From Pyrenula massariospora (lineage: Eukaryota; Ascomycota; Eurotiomycetes; Pyrenulales; Pyrenulaceae): DNA of 64,000 nt. Of this stretch, positions 55,768 through 64,000 are shown piece by piece. The position numbers and the translations under genes were made by a program. Every line of letters starts with the position of its first letter. Position 1 is the stretch's first letter. The notes beneath the pieces are model-generated. The model saw nothing but the letters and a program-made list of their open reading frames with translations. It was not told the DNA's origin and searched no databases. The stretch lies in NCBI GenBank assembly GCA_021030905.1, contig JAGFMI010000030.1, positions 124,001 through 188,000 on the forward strand. Direction: 5' to 3'.

Positions 55768-57430
55768 CTACTCCTCCGCCAACGTCTGTCCCTCTCTCAA
55801 ACCCTCCACAACAAGCTCCTCCCTCATCGCCCTCCGATAAATATCCTTGACATCATCAGTTGTCGTCTCGAAATGGCTCGTCGCGTCGTAACTCTTGGAA
55901 ATAAACACCTTGTCATTCAGTCCACTCTCCAACGGCTCGTATAGAGGGATCGGCGCCCCGAGGAACTTCTCCTCGATCCTGCCTAGTCGCTCGAAGCCCG
56001 GCTGGAGCTCTAGATGGTGGTTCGCAGAGCCTTCGGCGATGGTGGAAACGATGGCGATATAGTACCCTTTCGGACAGACGTTATGCGCGCTGGACACCAT
56101 GGCAATGTAAATGTCGTTTTTGCGGCCGACTTGGCTCTGTGGGATGATGAGTTGCACCGAGTCCGCGTTGTCTGTCTTGTCAATGGGGTGGTTGAGGATG
56201 CAGATAGCCTTGAGCAGATGGCCGACGACTTGGACCTTGCCTGGGAAATATGATGGGTCGCCCAAAATCATACTAGTCTTTGTTGTGAACTTCATCCCTT
56301 CTCCTTGATCTTTCATTGTCGCCTTAATACCGCTGACTTTCCCACCTTCATAGAGAACCTCGTCTATGTGGGTGTTCAGCATATACGTGCCGCCATAGAT
56401 GGCAGATAGGCGGGCGAAGCCTTGGGGCAGCTCGCCGAGACCGTAGAGCGGATAGATGTATGGGGACTTGCCGTAGCGAGCCATGGAATTAACGTAGAGC
56501 CGAATGCGGATGACAGTTTCTTGAGCTTGGCCTTTGGTGGTGATGTAGTCGTCGGTTGTGTAGAGGGCCATGCTATGGCCGATAAAGTCGCGGGTTGTAG
56601 GTTCGAGGCCAAATTTATCGTATACTTCTCTCATGGTGCATTGAACCAGGTTCATTCCTAGTGAGGTATCAGCAGGGGTGTTGAGAAGAACGGTGGCAGG
56701 CAAACCATTATGTGTTGCTGGATTGTTCTCATCATATGCGCCAACCCACTCTAAAAACTTCTTTGCCCGTCTCTTCTCGAACATGCCCATCAGTGGTGAC
56801 CTCAAGGCCTCAACAGCATCAGACGGTACTTTGGCAACTGTGGCCCTCGCACCACTCCCTTGTTGTACATAGCTGCCGGCTATCTGCTTGAATTCGAGGT
56901 ATCTTGTGACGTCTGTCGAGACGAGGATATTGGTTAATTCGCCATTGGACATGAGAAGCTTCGGCACTAGGTCGATATTCCAGTCGTTGATTCTGCCGTA
57001 CTTTTTCCATGGTTCCTCGCCCTTGTTGTAATTACCATACTTCTTGAAGAGCTGCTGGATGGTCAATGAAACGTGATTTGTGTGACCCAAAGTCCGAAGA
57101 ATATACTGACAGCTTCGATATTGACGGAAGCAGCCTCGCTGTGCATGTATCAGCTCATGATTCTTCTCAGAGAGAGGAGGTGTTTGGCGCACCCGCCGTA
57201 GTGGTCATTTCGGTCTATATGCAGGACCTTTTTGCCCTTGACGCTGAGCACACTAATAGCCACAGGTATCAGTATGTAGCCCAGGCTTTCCAAATAAGTC
57301 GACTGACCCTGATAACACGCATTCCGTCAGGCCTGCAAGCTGTCAGTTTCATGGCGGGGGGAGATGGAGGGGTTGAAACCTAACCTGTGCCCATAACCAC
57401 AACATCGTAAGAATCCGCAATTTCGTCCAT
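55768..57430 (-). CDS. GDI1: Rab GDP-dissociation inhibitor
   Basis: Six minus-strand exons (57385-57430, 57308-57332, 57193-57252, 57111-57138, 56706-57051, 55768-56657) give 464 residues. The joined protein starts MDEIADSYDVVVMGTG, then LTECVLSGVLSVKGKKVLHI, then DRNDHYGGEAASVNIEALF and KKYGNYNKGEEPWKKYGR. Acceptors were chosen because they restore family-invariant stretches (for example TAG before TGTGCTC, and the second of two CAGs before CTCTTC). Other hallmarks are NILVSTDVTRYLEFKQ, PLMGMFEKRRAKKF, SPYIYPLYGLGELPQGFARL and SYDATSHFETTTDDVKDIY. GDI extracts GDP-bound Rab proteins from membranes and returns them to donor compartments; it is essential in yeast. The 48-base intron at 56658-56705 is in frame and free of stops. 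Confidence 0.95.
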
Positions 57431-58142
57431 GGTGTTGGAGCGGCTTCACCAATGGTATTGTACTTTGCTTGATTAAGAGAAGAAAAAGTGCCCTGTATTG
57501 ACCGCCAGCAGCTTGCAGTGAAGTCGAGACAGGTCTGATGCATGGCCTCGATGATGGCCCGCTTTTAGTGTGGGCCGGACCTCGAAAGGAGCCTGCCAAC
57601 AGGATCTGTTCCATCTCGGAATTTAACGAGATGCCTACGTACTAACGAAGTCCCTTTGCATGGGACGCACGATTACGACTTCGCCACCTTTGCCCAATGG
57701 ATGATAGCCAAATCACCAACCGTTTGCATTCGACCTTAGGAAAATATGCTGCACACACGGCATCGCAACCCTCACAAGACGGGTTGTCAACATTTCATAC
57801 TTTATGATGGACGTTCAAGCCCACGGACATTCCAAAGAAGGCCAGGTGCCAATTGACTCCTATATAGATGCTTTACACAGCATCAAGCTGTCAGCGAAAT
57901 GTGGTCTGGAAACACCAGGCCTCAGACTCCGCCTATCCTAAGACTGTTCTCTCATCCTCCCAAGGTCATGACGAATATGTACAATGCCTGGTACATCTGT
58001 GATAATCATTGAATTAAGATCTGTGCCGCCGAGATTGCAAGAAAAGTAGGGACAGAATGCCAGGAAAGAGAAAGCGATCACGGTCACTGCTGATCAAAAC
58101 TTATAACGCAAACTTAAACGATGGATGGGTATCATTGCAGCT
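57431..58142. other. Intergenic, GDI1 promoter
   Basis: It lies between the GDI1 start and the TeaC/Tea4 stop, both minus. Frames here are short; no other element was recognised. Confidence 0.5.
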
Positions 58143-61100
58143 TCATGCGGGTATCGCGTTCCGATTTTTTCGTGCCAGCCAACCTGTCAGCATGTTATCG
58201 AGGTTCGTCTGCATCTCAGCCAGCCTTCCTTTTTCGGCGCTGAACAGATTCCCTGTGATCGGATGATCTGGGCCAGCTGGGGTAACATTCGACTTGTCGT
58301 GCACGATGATGAGTAGGTCGCGAATGTCCTCATCATTGTCCATATAATGCCGGAGAGAAGCATCTGACCAAGACGATATAGACCTAGCGGTAGAAGGAGT
58401 AGCCGCGTCGGCATGAGGAGATGTCGTGGGGTCTGTGGGGCGATCATTCTCACGTGGCGTTCCGGCCGCGACGAGGGAACCGGAAGAAGAAGATCGAGTA
58501 GGAGACTGCGGCTGAGGTCCAGGGGACGTGTCAACCACCAGCGGTGGTGATTTTGACTTGTAAGGCTGATTTGGAACTTGCTTTTCAATTGGCGAAACTT
58601 CTACGGGAGATTCAGAGAGACGGTCTTTGTCTTCTCTTGGTCGAGGGGTGTCTTCATCCGCAGAGGTTTCTGACTCATCTGTATTGAACGGATTTTGCGC
58701 CTGCTGTTGCGGCGTGGATCTAACAAGAGGCTCTACGGATCTTTGAAGGGGGGATTCGGGACGCGCTGGGCGCGATGGAGGGCTATACACAGGTCGTTTT
58801 TCACTTGTTGGAGAAGCTATGCGGTCTCTTGGTGCTTCAGATGGCCGGATGTTCAAAGGTGCTGGTTGGCTCAATGAGCTTTCGGAGGTCACTTGTCGTA
58901 ATGTCGAGGAGACATTGGAGGGGGTCGTCGACTTTGTCTCATCGGCTAATAGTGGCGGAGAAACCGTTTGTTGCGCATCTTTCGTTGGCGATACTTTGGG
59001 TGAAATGCCAGTAGGGGGTGCTTTCTGCAGCTTGCTGGACTGCCGTTGGGGAGATCTGTCTGATTTGAAACCAGTCTTCTCCTGTCCAAGAGAGTCCGAA
59101 GAGTCTTTCGGCGGCGGTGACATCCTTGAAGGTTCTTCTGATGCAATTTTCTCGATCTCGTCGGTCTCTGAATCTTGCCTGCCCTTCTTGTCTTTCCTTT
59201 TGAATAGCCCGCTTAGCATGCCTGGTTTCTTCTCGCCCTGTTTCTTGTCCTTTTTCTTCTTCTCTTCCCGTGATCGCTCAGCCTCAGAGTTGATTTTCTC
59301 AAGCGTGTCAAAGCTAGAGCGAGATTTGAGTGATGCGTCCTGGATATCATTCTGTGTCTCCGTCTCGGAATTGCCGCGAAGCAATCGCGGTGTCAGAGAT
59401 ATCTTCTTTGTTTCTGCAGTGTCATCTTTGAAGAAAGAATCGGTATTTCTAACAGTACCATTTCGAGACCGAGATTCTTCTAACAATGTGTCAGCATTGG
59501 AATCTGGCGATTTTGATGGGACCCACCTCGCTTCTCGAACATTTCATCGCTAGTCCGTGCCCTGTCAGGATCAACTACAGCGCCATTTATGCCTTGGTCC
59601 TGGGCATCGGCTGCCTGTGCACCATTTACAGGCGCGGGTTTTTGTGAGGATTTCAGTCGAAGCGGTTTGACCACTGCCGGATCATTTTGGTTGTCTTTTT
59701 GAACTTCTTGAGGTTCACCGTCGTTCTTCTCTTCTACTGGCTCCTCTTCGCCTTCTGAATCCCCTTCTTCTTCATCCGAATAGTCTACTTCTGCAGGTTC
59801 AAAATATTGTGGAGCAGAAAATTGAACAGTCTTTGCGTTACGGCGTCTCATTGCCTTTTTCAAAGGGTTTTTGGACTTCTCTGGGTTGTCACCTAGCATG
59901 GTCGCGGACAACTTGGTGTAATGTTAGTAGATGTACGATCGAAAGTAAATGCAAACCCATACGTCTATGTTCCTGTGCTTATTCAGACGCGCTAGTCTTT
60001 CTGTCGGGGTTTCAATATGCTCCGCTGGAAGATAACCTAACGTCTGATGAGCATAGCGGACCTACAGGTATGCACGAGCTTACCAATACTACCATCCTTG
60101 ACTACCCGAACGAGCCACCAATAACTGTTACTGTCGTCCAGCAAAACCATCGTGTCGCCTTTGGTAGCGTTCGCCTGTCCTTCGACGGTGGCTACGAATG
60201 TATGCAGAGCGTATACGAATTCAAAGTCAATATCCTCTGTGTCTCGTAAGCATTCGCCTCCCCATCCTGAATCAAGAAAACGTGGATCGCCCGTAAATTG
60301 AAAGTCCTGGGTATCATCATCGGATTCCGATTCCTCCTCTGATCCGGTCTCATCAACGTCTTCCCAAGAGCCATCGGAGCCATGGTCCGGGTATTCGTCT
60401 TTTGGATACTTGTAGGCATCATCAAAGGTATTGTCAAGAAGCGGGTCATCAACAGGGAGGAGAAATTGTTGGATATCTTCCAACTCTGAATCTGTCAGAA
60501 AGATACCCTTGTCCTTCAGGTCTTCTTTGTGGCCGCTCAGCCGGTCGTCTTTGCTTCTATCTATACCTATGGAGGCTAGTTCGACCGGTTCATTGGATAA
60601 AAGGTTCGTTTCGCAAGAAAAATCGACAATCGGACTTGGACTCGCGGAGATCGTAGGCTCATGTTCGTATTCCTCATACCCACCTTGATGATGATTGACC
60701 GACTCACTTTGGGCCTCCAGCTTGTTTGACAACAAAGGGAAATGCTCTGGAGGGGAGGTGAAGGGAGAGGAAGATGAGACTTCTTCGTTCCTATGTGGGG
60801 GTGTAGACAAAAGAGAGGTAGCGTCCAGGGAGTCTCTGCGCAGGGGCCAAACAGGAAGGGTATTCCTACCATCGTCTATAGAAGGAGAGCTTGAAATCTT
60901 GTCCATCATGTCATCATCCAGGTCATCCTCTGCATCCTGATCTCCATATTCACCCTCGTCGCTAAGAATTCCTTCTGGATTTCCATCCTCGGCGGCGTCG
61001 TCGTTGTCGATATCGTCAAAGAAATCTGGTTCGTGGCCGTACTGGCCTCTGCCATGGACTCCGTTTCTTGCATTGGGATGCTGGTCGCTATTCGCATCTT

Positions 61101-61316
61101 CCTCTGCGCGGCGAAGGGTCTGGTTTTGGTGCGGCGCGGCAGAACCGACTCCCAGGGGGGCTGGATGGACTGGTTGTCTTGAGTGGTCTTTTGCGGAAGG
61201 GGAGGTGGGCTCCTGGAGGTCGAGCGTGTCTGTAGAGGATAGTTAGCTACAAATTATCGTAAGATAGTACAAATTGTACCTGCGCGTATAAGGTGCGGCT
61301 TGAGAGACGTGGTCAT
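58143..61316 (-). CDS. teaC: SH3-domain polarity protein TeaC/Tea4 (Bud14-like)
   Basis: Five minus-strand exons (61280-61316, 60084-61229, 59963-60036, 59527-59911, 58143-59479) give 992 residues. The first exon is 37 bases and encodes only MTTSLKPHLIRA. An acidic, Asp/Glu-rich region leads to an SH3 domain (about 349-405: FVYALHTFVATVEG, ATKGDTMVLLDDSNSYWWLV, GYLPAEHIETPTERLARLNK). Just after it come SATMLGDNPEKSKNPLKK and KTVQF (446-450), an RVxF docking site for protein phosphatase 1. The rest is Ser/Pro/Lys-rich with a conserved C-terminal piece (WSDASLRHYMDNDEDIRDLL, NMLTGWLARKN). Tea4 (fission yeast), TeaC (Aspergillus) and Bud14 bring PP1 to cell ends and link microtubule tips to formins and polarity. 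Junctions restore the SH3 end and flanking motif exactly. Confidence 0.92.
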
Positions 61317-62011
61317 CGTGCTTTCGCAGGGCTATCCCCTCCACCTTTCACGATGTTTCAGTAGGTGGGGGCTAAGATGGACCTGCGCACGAGACGCGAA
61401 GGGATCTCGCATTTGAAAGCGTGAGAAAGCGGTGCAGATGCTCTCATCAATCTATTAAGCGAATGTGACGAGGTTGGGCGACTGTCGACCGGATTGCTTG
61501 CGAGAATGTTAGAGGATCCTGCTGTTGTTGTGGGCGGCAGTGGAGGTGTGCTGAGGACCTGTGAATGAATGCCCACAACTGCGAAGCTTTGGCGAGTAGG
61601 ATAGGACACTACCAAGAAAGGAGAGAAGAAGTGCTTGAAAATGAATGCGTGCAGCGAAAGGAAACAAGTGCGTCGGTTCAGTCAACTCGAAGCTCGCTCG
61701 CTGTTCAAAAAAGTTGTTCTGTCGCTGGGCGGGTCGAGGAGTATCAGGAGGAGGCTAGGAGCTGCCGCAGCGGCTAGCGCTTGTTTGATCGTTTTGTAAC
61801 TAGCGCTTAGTCCACTGCCCAGAAAATCCACGGTTCGCCGTGACGATCTTTGTCACGTCGCAATCACGACACGGGCGCTTGATCTGGCTCTCTCTCGACT
61901 CCCGACCGGGAAAGCTTCTACAGTGTGGTCTTCGTTCGGTCACAACACGGGTATGACGCCTTGAAACGCGTCGAATCTCGCTAGATCACAAAGAAATTGC
62001 TATCTCGACCG
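61317..62011. other. Divergent region between teaC and RAD18
   Basis: About 700 bases between opposite starts, likely carrying both promoters. Short frames (61358-61615 minus, 61565-61777 plus) are not supported. Confidence 0.5.
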
Positions 62012-63286
62012 ATGCCTCCAGCTCCAGACATCCATGACTCCACCGATTGGCTCCCCACGCCTCTCGCTCCCTTGACCTCCCTGGATGCCGCTCTCCGCTG
62101 TCAGATTTGCAAGGACTTCTTTGACACTCCCGTCATTACATCGTGCTGCCACACATTCTGTTCATTGTGTATACGGCGATGCCTGAGCAACGAAGGGAAA
62201 TGTCCTGCGTGTCGAAGCAACGATCAGGCGTTGAAGCTACGGCGTAACTGGGCAGTCGAGGAACTCGTGGTAGCCTTTTCAAGAGGAAGGGAAGAATTGC
62301 TAAACTTTGGTCGTCAGGCTGCAGAACAACGAGCGGAATTCGATGAGCCGCCTCAAAAGCGCAGGAAGTTGAAGGCGGATCCCGAACGCCATGAACATCC
62401 ACCGAACGCCAATGGCCGAACCACACGCTCGCAAAGCAGGCGCAGTGTGAACACCAGCAATGATGACGAAGAGTACGTCGTGGAAGACAGTGAAGATGAG
62501 TCGGTAGAGGAACCGCAAAGAGCGCCTCTGGCTGAACCAGATGATGGCTTAGTTGCATGTCCGGGATGTTCCAAACGCATGAAGGCCGAAGAAGTCTTTG
62601 CGCATCTCGACCGGTGCACCAGCGCAAGCAGCCTCTCGGATCTAAACGAGAATCGCCCGCACAACGGTGCATTCGAATCGATGTCAATTGCCTCCGTGAT
62701 TACACCGGTGCAGCAGAACCGGGAACGATTACCGACTATAAGCTACTCGTTACTCAAAGAGAGCGCCTTGAGGAAGAAGATGCGAGAGCTTGGCATATCG
62801 GACGCGGGCTCTCGACAGCTCCTACAAAAGCGACATACTGAATGGGTGAACCTATGGAACGCGGATTGTGACTCCTGGCATCCAAAATCAAAGCGGGAGC
62901 TGCTACGTGATCTAGACACATGGGAACGAACGCAAGGCGGTAAAGCCCCTGACCAGTCGATGTCGAGGGATGGGCAAGTCGTTATGAGTAAGGACTTCGA
63001 CGGAGCAGGTTGGTCGAAAGGGCATGACAATGATTTCAAACGTCTGATTGAAGACGCACGTAGAAAAAGAGTGACAAAGAGCGCTGAAGCAAGTCCAGCG
63101 CAAGTTGATAGGCAGTCAGTAGGAATTCCGGCGAAGGACGACTCTGAACACGCTGCAGAGTTGGATCGAAATGAGCCCGCGCCATCAGACACCGCTAATC
63201 TACATAAGCCTTACCTTATCGACATGTCCCGAGAAAACGATCTTACACCCAGTCAAAGGGCGAATACTGAGGATGTGGCGGCCTAG
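62012..63286 (+). CDS. RAD18: Postreplication-repair E3 ubiquitin ligase Rad18
   Basis: A single exon of 424 codons from the first in-frame ATG (MPPAPDIHDSTDWLPTPL), which matches fungal Rad18 starts. The RING finger has Cys30, Cys33, Cys45, His47, Cys50, Cys53, Cys64 and Cys67 (RCQICKDFFDTPVITSC, CIRRCLSNEGKCPACR). A UBZ4-type zinc finger follows with Cys183, Cys186, His198 and Cys202 (CPGCSKRMKAEEVFAHLDRC). The SAP DNA-binding helices are at about 240-285 (SALRKKMRELGISDAG, LLQKRHTEWVNLWNADCDS). Rad18 with Rad6 monoubiquitinates PCNA at Lys164 at stalled forks and opens translesion synthesis. The C-terminal third (Rad6-binding region in other species) is charged and less conserved. The gene converges on the ESCRT gene, with only 81 bases between stop codons. 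Confidence 0.96.
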   Translation: MPPAPDIHDSTDWLPTPLAPLTSLDAALRCQICKDFFDTPVITSCCHTFCSLCIRRCLSNEGKCPACRSNDQALKLRRNWAVEELVVAFSRGREELLNFGRQAAEQRAEFDEPPQKRRKLKADPERHEHPPNANGRTTRSQSRRSVNTSNDDEEYVVEDSEDESVEEPQRAPLAEPDDGLVACPGCSKRMKAEEVFAHLDRCTSASSLSDLNENRPHNGAFESMSIASVITPVQQNRERLPTISYSLLKESALRKKMRELGISDAGSRQLLQKRHTEWVNLWNADCDSWHPKSKRELLRDLDTWERTQGGKAPDQSMSRDGQVVMSKDFDGAGWSKGHDNDFKRLIEDARRKRVTKSAEASPAQVDRQSVGIPAKDDSEHAAELDRNEPAPSDTANLHKPYLIDMSRENDLTPSQRANTEDVAA

Positions 63287-63367
63287 CTGTATGCTACATC
63301 AAACACAAAGCATAGCTTTACAGGCTCGTAAATATCATTCATCGTTCAAATAACAAATTTAGTTCTT

Positions 63368-64000
63368 TTATCCTTTCTCCGGTTCTGCCTGCTTTTTGGC
63401 GTCCAAATCCATTCTTTCGAGTTTCTCTATACTCTCAGTAAGAACATTACTGGTTTCTTCCTCCGAAACAGGCTTGTGCTGATCTAACTCTTCCAATCGT
63501 CTCCTCGTCTTCTCTGCCTCCTTTTCCTCCGCCTTCCGTCTCGCCTCCTTCTCCCGCTCCTCTCTCTCTCTCTTTTGCTCCCTTTCCAACCCTTCCAACT
63601 CCTCGTCGATCTGGTCTTCGTCGACCTGATTCGTTATTGTACCTTCGTTGATGATTTGCGTAACTTCACTCGTCTTTGTCATTTCCTCGCGAAGATCTTC
63701 AACGACGTCCTCCACACGCTCGGCGCCGCCAATCTGCTTGTTGAGGCCCTTTAGCACTCCTGCGCTGGCTTCCATCGCTCGGACGATCTCGACCTGGTCG
63801 GCTGCTTGCTCGATCTTACTGAAGACTTCTTCTAGCTGATGCAGGCTGTCTGATCGTTGTTGAAGAGTTTTTTCTGCTAATTTTTTCGATTTCAGGGCCG
63901 AGAGCGCAGAGGTCTTGTTTCCATCTATGATAGCCATGGAGGCAGTGGAACGTAGATTGGAAATGCGAGTATCCATTGCGGTACACTGGGACGTGAGCCG
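63368..64000 (-). CDS. CHMP7/Snf7-type ESCRT-III protein (C-terminal part)
   Basis: This is the 3' part of a minus-strand gene that continues past position 64000; about 210 C-terminal residues are seen. The Snf7 core is clear: MDTRISNLRSTASMAI, GNKTSALSALKSKKLAEKTL, QRSDSLHQLEEVFSKIEQAA, VEIVRAMEASAGVLKGLN and GGAERVEDVVEDLREEM. Then follows an acidic/basic charged helix (EELEGLEREQKREREER) and a short tail with NVLTESIEKLERMDL. The core order matches CHMP7-type proteins, in which an N-terminal winged-helix region (not in the window) precedes an ESCRT-III domain. Roles in the family are nuclear-envelope and endosomal membrane scission. Another long Snf7-family member is possible. Residues upstream of the Met at 63976 stay open (SQCTA), so that Met is internal. 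Confidence 0.85.
   Translation of the reverse strand, partial: RLTSQCTAMDTRISNLRSTASMAIIDGNKTSALSALKSKKLAEKTLQQRSDSLHQLEEVFSKIEQAADQVEIVRAMEASAGVLKGLNKQIGGAERVEDVVEDLREEMTKTSEVTQIINEGTITNQVDEDQIDEELEGLEREQKREREEREKEARRKAEEKEAEKTRRRLEELDQHKPVSEEETSNVLTESIEKLERMDLDAKKQAEPEKG

Noticed and set aside
55768-57192. A single-exon GDI of 474 codons
   Set aside because: Its N-terminus reads through introns, and it carries a 16-residue insertion absent from the family. Splicing restores the conserved sequence.
58819-59553. 244-codon plus-strand frame
   Set aside because: It is antisense to the last teaC exons; Ser/Phe/Leu-rich shadow of Lys/Glu/Ser codons.
1-64000. tRNA, rRNA, CRISPR array, insertion sequence or transposon
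   Set aside because: I looked for T-arm-like motifs, regular repeat-spacer units, transposase or reverse-transcriptase motifs and long terminal repeats by eye and found none; a covariance or repeat-library scan would be decisive.

Overview
The window is nuclear DNA of a filamentous ascomycete (Pezizomycotina). Genes sit on both strands and carry short introns of roughly 45-265 bases with GT..AG ends and CTRAC/CTAAT-like branch sites. The families are typical of moulds: palH, a CHS7 chaperone, a Zn(II)2Cys6 factor whose cluster is split over four exons, TeaC/Tea4 and GPI-anchored Ser-rich wall proteins. I cannot assign the species or class from the sequence alone. I saw no rRNA, tRNA, CRISPR, insertion sequence or recognisable transposon.

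Layout. 0.7-21.9 kb is a plus-strand block: a DUF676-type lipase/esterase (707-2443), a UVRAG/Vps38-like protein (2979-4948), a Zn2Cys6 transcription factor (5334-8778), the pH sensor PalH (9785-12552), a Ser/Pro-rich single-pass membrane protein (13874-16253), an NAD(P)-dependent aldehyde reductase (17365-18684) and a fungus-specific multi-pass membrane protein (19669-21982). 22.6-33.2 kb holds an alpha-arrestin (minus), the chitin synthase chaperone CHS7 (plus), an NAD kinase (minus) and a hypothetical protein (minus). 33.2-38.4 kb is a 5.2 kb stretch with no supportable gene. 38.4-50.4 kb holds a hypothetical protein, TRAPP subunit Trs31/TRAPPC5 divergent from the spliceosomal protein MFAP1, a GPI-anchored wall protein, a zinc alcohol dehydrogenase, a Gln/Gly/Tyr-rich glycine-zipper protein and mitochondrial ribosomal protein uL29m. 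51.7-64 kb holds a hypothetical coiled-coil protein, a second member of the multi-pass membrane family, Rab GDI, TeaC/Tea4, RAD18 and the 3' part of a CHMP7/Snf7-type ESCRT-III gene that runs off the window.

Most genes are single-copy housekeeping or signalling genes, not an island or biosynthetic cluster. Membrane traffic and cell-surface sensing are prominent (UVRAG, TRAPPC5, GDI, ESCRT-III, alpha-arrestin, PalH, CHS7, TeaC), but I see no physical operon-like unit.

Gene models were built by hand from splice signals and reading-frame continuity. For several genes the joined exons restore known family motifs (GDI, CHS7, ADH, TRAPPC5, TeaC, PalH, the Zn2Cys6 factor), which supports the junctions. 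Start codons of the hypothetical genes are less certain. No undescribed system is proven here. The best leads are the microexon-split zinc cluster, the pair of unannotated membrane-family genes, a strong inverted repeat near 18.9 kb, the 5.2 kb gene-free region and the prion-like glycine-zipper protein.
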